Below are positions 9,101-17,922 of a stretch of DNA of 64,000 nucleotides, piece after piece. This DNA is from Maribacter stanieri (GTDB taxonomy: Bacteria; Bacteroidota; Bacteroidia; Flavobacteriales; Flavobacteriaceae). Where the stretch lies: NCBI RefSeq assembly GCF_900112245.1, contig NZ_FOYX01000001.1:545856-609855 (forward strand), read 5' to 3'. Positions within the stretch are counted from its first letter, which is position 1, and every line of letters begins with the position of its first letter. Under the pieces are notes generated by a model, which ran no database searches, had not been told where the DNA came from, and saw only the letters and a program-made list of their open reading frames with translations. A program made the position numbers and the translations under genes.

Positions 9101-9587
9101 ACAGCCACCAAACGGTTTCCATGTATTTAGATTTGTAGGTAATGTACGGATCCTCCATATCTACCCAATACCCTACTTGTTCGGTCATTGAATTCCAAAC
9201 ATCCGTATATCTCATAACCGCTTTCTTACAAGCAGCATTATACTCTTCAACTGAAATCTTTACTCCGATATCTTCTTTTGTAATACCCAGTTCTTTTTCA
9301 ACTCCAAGTTCAATTGGAAGACCATGCGTATCCCAACCAGCTTTACGTTTTACTTGAAAGCCTTTCATGGTCTTATACCTAGGGAAAATATCCTTTATGG
9401 TTCGAGCCATTACATGATGTATACCAGGCATACCATTTGCAGACGGCGGACCTTCATAGAATACATAACTATCCTTACCCTCACGGGAAGAAATACTTTT
9501 CTCAAAAATGGCATTCTTTGACCAGTAGTCAAGTATTTCTTCTGCGACCTTTGGTAAATTCAATCCTTGATATTCTGTGAACTTCAT
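6189..9587 (-). CDS. ileS: Isoleucyl-tRNA synthetase, type 2, with swapped GIHH signature
   Basis: Class I aminoacyl-tRNA synthetase charging tRNA-Ile. At 1132 residues it matches the longer IleRS2 branch (E. coli IleRS1 has 938). The N-terminal signature after PPSANGMP reads G55-I56-H57-H58, that is GXHH instead of the canonical HXGH. The KMSKR loop (about residue 679) is intact, as are the editing insertion and the anticodon-binding C-terminus (motifs WDTHGLP, DVWFDSGS, RGWFYTL). Published work on IleRS2 links GXHH to mupirocin hyper-resistance. The gene heads an operon with the DksA-like gene three bases downstream. A -7 box lies at 9622-9629. Confidence 0.98.
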   Translation of the reverse strand: MKFTEYQGLNLPKVAEEILDYWSKNAIFEKSISSREGKDSYVFYEGPPSANGMPGIHHVMARTIKDIFPRYKTMKGFQVKRKAGWDTHGLPIELGVEKELGITKEDIGVKISVEEYNAACKKAVMRYTDVWNSMTEQVGYWVDMEDPYITYKSKYMETVWWLLKQIYSKGLIYKGYTIQPYSPKAGTGLSSHELNQPGTYQDVTDTTVTAQFKAVEETLPDFLQNEGTIYFLAWTTTPWTLPSNTALTVGSKIDYVLVESYNQYTFEPMNVILAKNLVGKQFSGKFNEVSDKSELLEYTSGDKKIPFYVVKEFKGKDLLGIRYEQLLDYVLPYENAENAFRIIAGDFVTTEDGTGIVHTAPTFGADDAFVAKQAVPEIPPMLVLDENANLVPLVDLQGKFRPELKELGGKYVKNEYYEDGEAPERSIDVEIAIKLKEENKAFKVEKYVHSYPNCWRTDKPILYYPLDSWFIKVTDVKDQMFELNKTINWKPKATGEGRFGNWLANANDWNLSRSRYWGIPLPIWRTEDGKEEIIIGSVAELKSEMKKAVEAGVLEKDIYADFVVDDMSEENYDKIDLHKNIVDQITLVSASGKPMKRESDLIDVWFDSGSMPYAQWHYPFENKELIDEGKTFPADFIAEGVDQTRGWFYTLHAIATMVFDSVAYKNVVSNGLVLDKDGKKMSKRLGNAVDPFETMNAHGADATRWYMISNANPWDNLKFDTEGIAEVKRKFFGTLYNTYSFFGLYANLDKFTYAEEDVPMAQRTEIDRWILSELNSLIKIVDTAYEEYEPTKAARAISDFVQENLSNWYVRLCRRRFWKGEYAQDKIAAYQTLYTCLDVVAKLSAPIAPFFMDRLYLDLNKATVKKGFESVHLADFPVADETLIDTSLEVKMEKAQTISSLVLSIRQKEKIKVRQPLQKIMIPVLDNKDREEIEAVSELIKSEVNVKEIQLLDDASGILVKRIKPNFKTLGPKFGKEMKQIAQVVNGFTQNDIQKIEQDGELTIELNNKSITLQLQDVEISSQDIEGWMVATSGKLTVALDVTINEELRNEGVARELVNRIQNIRKDSGFEVTDKITVKILKDGFVEVAVQNNIEYIKTETLTAELVFEEKLDEGVEITFDEVNTKLFIEKH

Positions 9588-9621
9588 ACGAAATGCTTAT
9601 TGTACTGGGATTTAAAGGCTG

Positions 9622-9629
9622 CAAAATTA
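9622..9629 (-). promoter_or_regulatory. Candidate -7 box for ileS
   Basis: The minus strand reads TAATTTTG, matching the Bacteroidota TAnnTTTG element, 34 bases before the ileS ATG. No well-spaced TTG (-33) is visible, so this is only half a promoter. Confidence 0.45.
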
Positions 9630-9775
9630 TAAAATTTTGGTCAAAAAGGAGCGTATTAATAGCATTGAAATGCCTCTAAACCATGTAATAAATGAATTAT
9701 TAACCTGCTAAACATCCAAAAGTTAAATTTCTACGTATATAACTCCGAACAATTAACCATTAAACGTTTACACAA

Positions 9776-10180
9776 ATGAAAAAAGTAATTTTAGGATCAT
9801 TAGCAATTTTAGCACTTAGTATGTCTGTTTCATGTAGAGATGCTGCCGACAAAGCTAAATCTGCAACTGAAGAAGCTGGCGCTGCTTTAGAAAATGCAGG
9901 AGAAGAGTTAAAAGAAGCAGGTCAAGATTTAGAAGAAGCTGGCGAAGGTGCAATGGATGCTGCTAAAGAAGCAAGCGAAAATGCAATGGATGCTGCTGAA
10001 GATGCAGCTGAATCAGTAAAGGAAGCTGGTCAAGAAGGTATGGATGCCGCTAAAAAAGCAGGTGAGGATACTATGGATGCTGCTAAAGAAGCAGGTAATG
10101 ATGTAAAAAAAGCAGCTAACGATGCAGCTGATCAAGCAGCAAAAAAAGCTGACGAAGTAAAGAAGGCGGTTAAACACTAA
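9776..10180 (+). CDS. Ala/Lys/Glu-rich repeat lipoprotein (LEA/apolipoprotein-like)
   Basis: A 134-residue protein with a signal peptide (residues 1-19) ending at a cysteine (SMSVSC), probably a lipoprotein although the -3 residue is not the usual leucine. The rest is an almost continuous amphipathic helix built from 11-residue-like units around MDAAKEAGE and ENAMDAAEDA. This resembles LEA group 3 or apolipoprotein-type helices, which suggests a membrane-surface or desiccation/osmotic protective role, but that is only an analogy. It is monocistronic, with its own terminator 27 bases after the stop. The start is fixed by the signal peptide. Confidence 0.75.
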   Translation: MKKVILGSLAILALSMSVSCRDAADKAKSATEEAGAALENAGEELKEAGQDLEEAGEGAMDAAKEASENAMDAAEDAAESVKEAGQEGMDAAKKAGEDTMDAAKEAGNDVKKAANDAADQAAKKADEVKKAVKH

Positions 10181-10207
10181 CAATAACCTTTTTTTTATAA
10201 TTATAAG

Positions 10208-10236
10208 AGACCCGTTAATAGCGGGTCTTTTTATTT
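10208..10236 (+). terminator. Rho-independent terminator after the repeat lipoprotein
   Basis: The arms AGACCCG (10208-10214) and CGGGTCT (10222-10228) form a perfect 7-base stem with a 7-base loop, followed by a TTTATTT tract on the plus strand. It lies between two convergent genes and fits the plus-strand lipoprotein best. Confidence 0.88.
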
Positions 10237-12664
10237 AAAAATTATACCCTACACCAATAATTAAATTTATTCCCGGCGCTACTATACCAGAAGAATATGT
10301 TCTATATCGCTGATCGGTAAAATTTTCTAAACTACCTGTTACCTTAAAACGGTTGGTAATATCATACTGAGAGCGAAAATTTAAAGTATACCATGATGGT
10401 GCATATGGGTTTCCATTTTCATCTACAGCATAGATATACTCTTTTGATTGCTCTGACATTGCCAAATCATCATTAGCTATTTCCCCATTGTAATTCATAA
10501 ACAAATCTGTGCGCAGCCTTTGATTTTTCCATACCACATGAAAATCTCCAAAAGTTGGTGCCGCATGTCTTGCAGGTGTTTCCGTACCGTCATCTTCTTC
10601 TTCTATACCTTCCGTCAACGTTAAATTAGAAGATAACGACCACTGCTCAGTCAAATATGCTTCTACTCCAAATTCAAATCCATAAACATATGCTTTCGCT
10701 GCATTTTGAATGGCTTGTACATTACTTAATTCACCACCATATTCTATTTCTGAGAAACCATTGAAACTAAAATCTCTACGCACCAAAGCATCTACTAAAT
10801 AGGTATAATAAGCAGTACCTTTTAAAATAATCTTATCATTTATATTTCGCTGAACTCCTACTTCGACATTATATGCATACTCAGGTTCTAAATCTGTATT
10901 TGGTACAACAACAGAACCTGGCTCTGAATCGAAAATTTTACCAACATCGTCAATATTTGGAGCTCTAAAACCGGTAGACCCGTTTAGTGTAACCTGGAGA
11001 TTTGCTCTAGGAAACCAGCTAAAACCTATACTACCGGTCAATGCTCCCGTACTTAAATCTGCTGTTTCAAATGGAAAGTCATAAAAAGTATCATCAAAAA
11101 TTGCATCGACCCATACGTGACTGTAACGCAAACCAGACATTATTGTAAAATTTGGTTTTGCCTTGTATTCCCCATTTACATAACCTGCCAAACTTTGCCA
11201 TGATGAATCATCTGGATATCGCGATGCCGCCGCGGTTCTTTCATTAGTATTGATATTCAGATCAAAACCGGTGGATCCAATTTTATTGTAGATATACTCA
11301 CTACCATAATAAAGCCTAAAATCACCTAATTTTTTATTTTCGAAATCTACAGTAAAGTTTACTGCATCTACTTTTTCTTTGGTCGTATTTCTTACTTCAT
11401 CTTGAAAATCCCTATTAATTCTGCTTTCTTCAAAATGTTGATATGCCAAGCCTAATTTTAAACCGTCGTATACTTTACCATCTCCCTTTTTCTGTAATTG
11501 AGCATTACCCATAAACCATTTTTGCGGTCCATAATACCATTCTGCAGAGCGCAAGCCCAAACCATCGCTCGTTGGTCTAATTAAACGATCATATCTAGAA
11601 TAGTCTGAAGTTTCAGTGTAATATGCACCTAAATTTAAATCCCACTTAGCCTTTGGTTTATATAGGAATTTCTGCATTAGATTAATTTGATCGTAACCGG
11701 TTGGCACTTGCTTCTTTGGTGAATTATTCTCCACCAATTCATCAACTCCATTTACCGTGCGAACAAACGTATTTCTTAAATAAGAATCAGGACCATGGGC
11801 ACCCATTCTCAAATCATTAAAGTTATTATAAGTAATACTGGTTAACGACGACCATGTTTTCTTTCCTAAATTAATATCTGCATGTACCGTATTCTCCATA
11901 TTGGCAGAGGCAAACCTATAGTTGGTATTTCCATGCAATAAAATACTATCATTCTGGGACAGCATAGGTTTGTTCGTATAGAAATTCATTACCCCACCAA
12001 TAGCATCGCTCCCATAAATAACCGATCCAGGACCAAATATTACCTCTGTATTTTTAATGGTAAAAGGGTCTATTGATATTACATTTTGCACATTACCTCC
12101 TCTAAATATCGCATTGTTCATACGTACCCCATCTACTGTCAATAACAATCTATTTGTAGCGAAGCCCCTAATCATAGGGCTACCACCACCCATTTGGCTT
12201 TTTTGAACAAATACTTTACCACTATTTTGAAGTAAATCTGCAGCCGTCTGTGGTGTAGTAAAGGCAATTGACCTGGCATCAAGAGAAATTATTCTATTTG
12301 GAATATCTCGTTTTTGCTGCTCCCATTTAGAAACCGACATTACCACTTCATCCAGTTGCTGCGCTTTCATAATCAAGAAAGCCTTATGACCTTGTCTCTG
12401 TAATTGTAGCCTGGTTGTTTTAAATTCTTGATAACCAATATGCTTTAAGGTAATGCGCTCTTTATCCATAAAGACGGCTGCATCAAAAACACCGTCAAAA
12501 TTCGTTAATGCAATTTTAGACTTGTCTTTGTTAAATACGGCAACATTGGCAATCTCTTCACCACTATCCGCGTCTAAGACAGTTATTTGCTGGGCACTAA
12601 CAATAGTGCTACATAAAAAAAGTGCTACAAACAGATACTTATACATACGTATTGAAAACTTCAT
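10235..12664 (-). CDS. TonB-dependent outer-membrane receptor, haem-receptor-like
   Basis: An 809-residue receptor with a signal peptide (about residues 1-24), an N-terminal carboxypeptidase-like domain (QITVLDADSGEEIANVAVF), a plug (GGGSPMIRGFATNRLLL, VDGVRMNN) and a 22-stranded-type barrel ending in the aromatic residue F (VGYNF). In the barrel, STGFRAPNIDD matches the FRAP motif of haem/haemoglobin receptors, but the partner NPNL is replaced by PNTDL and the intervening histidine is absent. The substrate is therefore uncertain (haem, siderophore or cobalamin). No SusD partner is present. The start overlaps the end of recO by 26 bases; an internal ATG at 12646 would still keep a signal peptide. 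Confidence 0.9.
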   Translation of the reverse strand: MKFSIRMYKYLFVALFLCSTIVSAQQITVLDADSGEEIANVAVFNKDKSKIALTNFDGVFDAAVFMDKERITLKHIGYQEFKTTRLQLQRQGHKAFLIMKAQQLDEVVMSVSKWEQQKRDIPNRIISLDARSIAFTTPQTAADLLQNSGKVFVQKSQMGGGSPMIRGFATNRLLLTVDGVRMNNAIFRGGNVQNVISIDPFTIKNTEVIFGPGSVIYGSDAIGGVMNFYTNKPMLSQNDSILLHGNTNYRFASANMENTVHADINLGKKTWSSLTSITYNNFNDLRMGAHGPDSYLRNTFVRTVNGVDELVENNSPKKQVPTGYDQINLMQKFLYKPKAKWDLNLGAYYTETSDYSRYDRLIRPTSDGLGLRSAEWYYGPQKWFMGNAQLQKKGDGKVYDGLKLGLAYQHFEESRINRDFQDEVRNTTKEKVDAVNFTVDFENKKLGDFRLYYGSEYIYNKIGSTGFDLNINTNERTAAASRYPDDSSWQSLAGYVNGEYKAKPNFTIMSGLRYSHVWVDAIFDDTFYDFPFETADLSTGALTGSIGFSWFPRANLQVTLNGSTGFRAPNIDDVGKIFDSEPGSVVVPNTDLEPEYAYNVEVGVQRNINDKIILKGTAYYTYLVDALVRRDFSFNGFSEIEYGGELSNVQAIQNAAKAYVYGFEFGVEAYLTEQWSLSSNLTLTEGIEEEDDGTETPARHAAPTFGDFHVVWKNQRLRTDLFMNYNGEIANDDLAMSEQSKEYIYAVDENGNPYAPSWYTLNFRSQYDITNRFKVTGSLENFTDQRYRTYSSGIVAPGINLIIGVGYNF

Positions 12665-13367
12665 TTAAAACGGCAAGCGACTTTGGTTTCCTGAATCCTT
12701 GTAAGTGTAATTCAAAATAAAGTATTAAGGATTTAAGTAATTCTTGGCGATTGGTTTTTTTCATCTTTACGGTATGCATTGCATCAAAATTTATGCCCAA
12801 GAAGGTCTTGAAATAATAAATATTTTCTCCCCTAAGAATCGGATTCAATGATTCTATAGCTACAAACTCACCTTCTAGCAAATCAAAATACGGCTTATCT
12901 ATCTGATATACATCTGGATAAAAACCTAAAAACCGAGTTAATGACAACATAAAATACAGATGAAAATTAGCCACATCTTTATTCATATCCAACCATTGTA
13001 ACGATGCTATAAGATATTCGAATAAATCCTCATTCTGTTCCTCTTCTCGAATACTATTGCCTAAAAGCTCTGCTAAAAATAATGTCATGGCATTTTTAGC
13101 CATATCTGCATAAAGTGTTTGGTAATGATAAGACACCTTTGCTTCTTTTATCGTCTCTAAAGTACCTTTGTTTTTATGGTTCGCTACAATTTCTAATTGC
13201 GTTAAAGGCTGAAAATAGGCTGACTTTAATTTCCCTTTTTTTGAAGCTAAAACTCCTCTTAACAAATAAGATTTAATACCGTCTGATGCTGTAAAGGCTT
13301 TTACAATAAGACTTGTGTCGCCATATTTAATTGCAGAAAATACTATCGCCTTTGTCGTTACCTGCAT
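12639..13367 (-). CDS. recO: DNA repair protein RecO
   Basis: RecO loads RecA onto SSB-coated single strands together with RecR. The 242-residue length fits. The N-terminal OB fold is visible (TTKAIVFSAIKYGDTSLIVKAFT, residues 4-26, and SYLLRGVLASKKGKLK), followed by the helical domain. The C-terminal zinc-binding cysteines of some RecO proteins are lacking. The TonB receptor gene starts inside its 3' end, so the two are probably translationally coupled although functionally unrelated. A TATCTTTG -7 box lies 20 bases before the ATG. Confidence 0.95.
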   Translation of the reverse strand: MQVTTKAIVFSAIKYGDTSLIVKAFTASDGIKSYLLRGVLASKKGKLKSAYFQPLTQLEIVANHKNKGTLETIKEAKVSYHYQTLYADMAKNAMTLFLAELLGNSIREEEQNEDLFEYLIASLQWLDMNKDVANFHLYFMLSLTRFLGFYPDVYQIDKPYFDLLEGEFVAIESLNPILRGENIYYFKTFLGINFDAMHTVKMKKTNRQELLKSLILYFELHLQGFRKPKSLAVLNEVFNTYV

Positions 13368-13386
13368 ATTATAACATCTATTTCAA

Positions 13387-13394
13387 CAAAGATA
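13387..13394 (-). promoter_or_regulatory. Candidate -7 box for recO/TonB receptor
   Basis: The minus strand reads TATCTTTG, 19 bases before the recO ATG and downstream of the gdhA terminator, so it would start the recO-receptor transcript. No clear -33 TTG at standard spacing. Confidence 0.5.
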
Positions 13395-13429
13395 GTTGAT
13401 TGGAGCTTGGTGACGAAAGGGTATAAAAA

Positions 13430-13460
13430 AATGCGAGGTTTCATAATAGAACCTCGCATT
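13430..13460 (-). terminator. Rho-independent terminator of gdhA
   Basis: A perfect 11-base stem, AATGCGAGGTT (13430-13440) with AACCTCGCATT (13450-13460), has a 9-base loop. On the minus strand it is followed by a seven-T run. It lies 25 bases after the gdhA stop. Confidence 0.92.
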
Positions 13461-13485
13461 ATATATAAAAAAGATATATTTAATA

Positions 13486-14847
<1,362 letters not shown>

Positions 14848-14875
14848 TTAAATTATTGATTTCAAAATATAACGT

Positions 14876-14883
14876 CAAAATTA
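14876..14883 (-). promoter_or_regulatory. Candidate -7 box for gdhA
   Basis: The minus strand reads TAATTTTG about 46 bases before the gdhA ATG. No TTG at standard spacing was found, so the assignment is partial. Confidence 0.4.
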
Positions 14884-14989
14884 TGCTATTTGTGTAATTT
14901 GATTGCTTATTTTTTTAAAAATCGATATAAATTGTTGTTTTGGCAACAAACTACCTATTCTTACTACACATAATTTAACATTTAGGCAA

Positions 14990-16144
14990 TTATCCTATCG
15001 CTTGCTCTAAATCTGCTATTAAATCATTAACATCTTCAATACCAACACTCAATCTAATTAACGAATCTTCTATTCCACTTTTTAGTCGTTCCTCCTTTGG
15101 AATACTTGCATGGGTCATACTTGCCGGATGACCTGCTAAGCTTTCTACCCCACCCAAAGACTCTGCTAATGTAAATATGCGTAGCTGCTCTACAATCTTA
15201 ATTGTATCGTTATAACTACTTCCTTTGGGCACGAAAGAAATCATACCCCCAAAATCTTTCATTTGCTCTTTTGCAACTTTATGATTGGGATGGTCCTCAA
15301 AACCAGGCCAATATACTTTTTCAACCTTTGGGTTACTTTTTAAATATTCTGCTATTGCTCTTCCATTTTCACAATGGCGTTGCATACGTACATGTAATGT
15401 TTTAATACCTCTCAATACTAAAAAGCTATCCATTGGCCCACACACGGCACCACTTGCATTTTGAATAAAATAAAGCCTATCTGCTAATTCCTTCTCCTTA
15501 ACTATTAGTGCACCAACAACAGTATCACTATGACCCCCAAGATATTTAGTTGCCGAATGCATAACAATGTCTGCACCCAACTCTAATGGTAACTGTAAAT
15601 AAGGCGTGGCAAAAGTATTATCTACCGCTAAGAGAATATCCTTATCCTTAATCAAATTGGCTACTGCTTTTATATCTATGATATTCATCATAGGGTTCGT
15701 AGGTGTTTCTACCCAAATCAACTTTGTTTTGGAATTGATTTTATCTTGAATTGCATCCGCACTTTGCATACCTACAAAATGAAATACTATACCAAAGTTT
15801 TCAAAAATCTTTTTAAAAATTCTATAAGACCCACCATACAGGTCATTGGTTGAAATTACTTCGTCACCTGGCTTTAATAATTTCATTACTGCATCTATTG
15901 CCGCTAACCCACTACCAAAAGCCAAACCAAACTCACCACCTTCTATGCTTGCCAATGAATTTTCTAAGGCAGTTCTTGTAGGGTTAGCACTACGAGAATA
16001 CTCATACCCCTTATGCCCACCTGGTGTAGTCTGTGCATATGTAGAAGTTTGATAAATAGGAGGCATTACCGCCCCATAGGCTTCATCTGGTTGTTGACCA
16101 CCGTGTATTGTCTTTGTATTAAACTTTATGTCTTTTGCAGCCAT
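14990..16144 (-). CDS. Cystathionine gamma-synthase/lyase-type PLP enzyme
   Basis: Cys/Met metabolism PLP enzyme of the transsulfuration family (384 residues). Visible features are the YGAVMPPIYQTSTY entrance, EYSRSANPTR (phosphate and substrate contacts), the PLP-stacking region ENFGIVFHFVG, the cofactor aspartate VDNTFATPYL, and the Schiff-base lysine in HSATKYLGGHSD. Sequence alone does not separate cystathionine gamma-synthase (MetB, methionine synthesis) from gamma-lyase. I chose the ATG at 16144 because an in-frame TTG at 16165 lies within the promoter -7 box. The leader would be very short, leaving no room for a SAM riboswitch. Confidence 0.92.
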   Translation of the reverse strand: MAAKDIKFNTKTIHGGQQPDEAYGAVMPPIYQTSTYAQTTPGGHKGYEYSRSANPTRTALENSLASIEGGEFGLAFGSGLAAIDAVMKLLKPGDEVISTNDLYGGSYRIFKKIFENFGIVFHFVGMQSADAIQDKINSKTKLIWVETPTNPMMNIIDIKAVANLIKDKDILLAVDNTFATPYLQLPLELGADIVMHSATKYLGGHSDTVVGALIVKEKELADRLYFIQNASGAVCGPMDSFLVLRGIKTLHVRMQRHCENGRAIAEYLKSNPKVEKVYWPGFEDHPNHKVAKEQMKDFGGMISFVPKGSSYNDTIKIVEQLRIFTLAESLGGVESLAGHPASMTHASIPKEERLKSGIEDSLIRLSVGIEDVNDLIADLEQAIG

Positions 16145-16162
16145 ATTAAAGTATTTATCATA

Positions 16163-16193
16163 CAAATGTATCGTTATGTTTTGGGGTATACAA
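16163..16193 (-). promoter_or_regulatory. Promoter of the transsulfuration enzyme gene
   Basis: The minus strand has TTG at 16193-16191, a 20-base spacer, then TACATTTG at 16170-16163, a full match to the Bacteroidota TTG/TAnnTTTG promoter. Transcription would start near 16157, giving a leader of about 12 bases. Confidence 0.65.
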
Positions 16194-16228
16194 TGAAGCT
16201 GTATTTTTACACTAAATCTAATTTTTCC

Positions 16229-16972
16229 ATGAAGTCCAAGTTTACCTGCCTTATCATCTGTATTCTTCTTTTTGCCTGCAATAATAAGAACACTCTTTCT
16301 TTTGAACCACTAACAATAGCTACTGATTCTTGTGAAAACTGTACTACGGTAACCATAGAAATCCCTACTGCTAAAGGCAATACCAAACTAAGTGAAACCA
16401 TTAATTCTGCTTTAGAAGGAGAAATAATAGCTTTGTTAAATTTTGATGAAGAAAGCAATGCCCAAAATCTTGAAGATGCTAAAAAAGCTTTCGTTTTTGA
16501 TTACGAAGAACTAAACGGAAAATTTCCTGAGGAATCTATGCCATGGGAAGCTAATATCGAAGGCACTATTACCCACGAAAATGAAGAAATAATTACCATT
16601 GAAATACAAACATATATTTATACCGGTGGAGCACATGGCTACGGCACTAACCGCTATTTAAACTTTGACAAAGTAAAGGGCTCAGAATTATACCAAGAAA
16701 ACTTATTCAAAGACATAGATGGTTTCAAATCTTTTGCCGAAACCTTATTTAGAAAACAAGAAAATATACCTGCAACAGGCTCTATTAACGATACTGGTTT
16801 TATGTTTGAAACTGAAAGTTTTTATTTACCCGATAATATTGGATATACTGAAAACGGATTAATTCTATTCTATGAACCATACGAAATAGCATCTTTTGCA
16901 GATGGTCCAATTATTTTGACCATACCCTACACAGATGCAAATCCCTTTTTAAACTTTCCACAAAAACTGTAG
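16229..16972 (+). CDS. DUF3298/DUF4163-like lipoprotein
   Basis: A 247-residue lipoprotein: signal peptide with lipobox LFAC (Cys17), then a DUF4163-like region (about 30-120) and a C-terminal DUF3298-like domain containing YTGGAHGYGTNRYLNF and PYTDANPFL. The same fold occurs in the extracellular part of RsiV-type anti-sigma factors and in many Bacteroidota lipoproteins; lysozyme or muropeptide binding is possible but unproven. I chose the ATG at 16229 because it gives the lipoprotein signal; the longer open frame upstream runs over the divergent gene. It ends two bases before the convergent DinB-like gene. Confidence 0.8.
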   Translation: MKSKFTCLIICILLFACNNKNTLSFEPLTIATDSCENCTTVTIEIPTAKGNTKLSETINSALEGEIIALLNFDEESNAQNLEDAKKAFVFDYEELNGKFPEESMPWEANIEGTITHENEEIITIEIQTYIYTGGAHGYGTNRYLNFDKVKGSELYQENLFKDIDGFKSFAETLFRKQENIPATGSINDTGFMFETESFYLPDNIGYTENGLILFYEPYEIASFADGPIILTIPYTDANPFLNFPQKL

Positions 16973-16974
16973 CA

Positions 16975-17433
16975 CTACTGCTTTAGCAACAAAGATATTT
17001 GCCCAATATGTAATCCTTCATGAAATAAATTAAAAGCTATGGCATCCTCTACATTTCTAAGGGTTACACGAGCACTTGTGGTATACTCATTAAAAGTTTG
17101 AAAAAGCGCAGTATTATAATCTTCAATAAGCCATTCTGCCGTTGAAATCAAAAAATCTGCAACCTTCATGATTTCCTCATCTGAGGCAGTACCATCTGGA
17201 ACAGTTCCTTTACTAAATTTCGAAATCAAATCATCTGGCACACGCATTTGTAAACCACTGAATTTATATATTAGAATTTGTTGTGTAACTACGGTATGCG
17301 CAATATTCCAATAAACATTATTATTAAATCCTTCTGGTATTTTAAGTAATTTTTCTTTTGGTGTTTTTGTCAATATCGCATGTAGATTTCTACGATTTTG
17401 TAACATTACTTCAAAAATATTCTCTGTCATCAT
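16975..17433 (-). CDS. DinB-like four-helix bundle protein
   Basis: A 152-residue DinB_2-superfamily protein. Candidate metal ligands are the His in NIAHTVVTQQ (helix 2) and the two His of FHEGLHIGQI (HxxxH, last helix), which matches the three-histidine site of the fold. These proteins are often damage- or stress-related or act as thiol S-transferases; no specific role can be read here. The open frame extends upstream to a TTG at 17511, but the Met pair at 17433/17430 (MMTENIFE) fits family length better. Confidence 0.8.
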   Translation of the reverse strand: MMTENIFEVMLQNRRNLHAILTKTPKEKLLKIPEGFNNNVYWNIAHTVVTQQILIYKFSGLQMRVPDDLISKFSKGTVPDGTASDEEIMKVADFLISTAEWLIEDYNTALFQTFNEYTTSARVTLRNVEDAIAFNLFHEGLHIGQISLLLKQ

Positions 17434-17568
17434 TTCACATTTAAATGCATTGTAAAAGTAGCACATTAAATGATATTTAAGTTTCTTTGTACTCCTAACA
17501 TCGTTTTTCAAAAACGAGTGTTTTAATCATCTATAGTATTAAATACACTTAATAAAATATCCAAAAGC

Positions 17569-17922
17569 ATGAAAAAAATATACCATTTAAGTACTTGTTC
17601 TACCTGCCAGAGGATTATTAAAGAATTACAACCACTTACTGATTTCGAATTACAGGATATAAAAACAGAACCGATTACCGCTTCTCAATTAGAGCAAATG
17701 CATAGCCTTTCTAATAGCTATGAATCTTTATTCAGCAAAAGAGCAGTTTTATACCGTGAGAGAAACTTAAAAGAACAAAATCTTACAGAAGCAGATTTCA
17801 AAGACCTAATTTTAGAACAATACACCTTTTTAAAACGACCTGTTATTATTGTAGAAAACCAAATTTTTATTGGGAACAGTAAAAAAGTGGTTGAAGCCGC
17901 TAAAATGGCAATTCACTCGTGA
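17569..17922 (+). CDS. ArsC/Spx-family thioredoxin-fold protein
   Basis: A 117-residue ArsC/Spx-family protein. It keeps the N-terminal motif STCSTCQRI (residues 7-15) and the C-terminal RPVIIV (cis-proline region) of the fold. The basic triad expected in true arsenate reductases is not evident, and no ars genes are nearby, so a reductase of unknown substrate or a YffB/Spx-like role is as likely. It overlaps the downstream transporter gene by four bases (GTGA), indicating a two-gene operon. Confidence 0.85.
   Translation: MKKIYHLSTCSTCQRIIKELQPLTDFELQDIKTEPITASQLEQMHSLSNSYESLFSKRAVLYRERNLKEQNLTEADFKDLILEQYTFLKRPVIIVENQIFIGNSKKVVEAAKMAIHS

Noticed and set aside
15202-15405. 67-codon frame opposite the transsulfuration gene
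   Set aside because: Shadow frame; no conserved features.
16145-16228. Possible SAM riboswitch in front of the transsulfuration gene
   Set aside because: The leader after the predicted promoter is only about 12 bases and no SAM-II-like fold is visible.
17569-17922. Arsenate reductase in an arsenic-resistance operon
   Set aside because: No arsR, acr3 or arsB gene is near and the reductase catalytic arginines are not evident; only family membership is kept.
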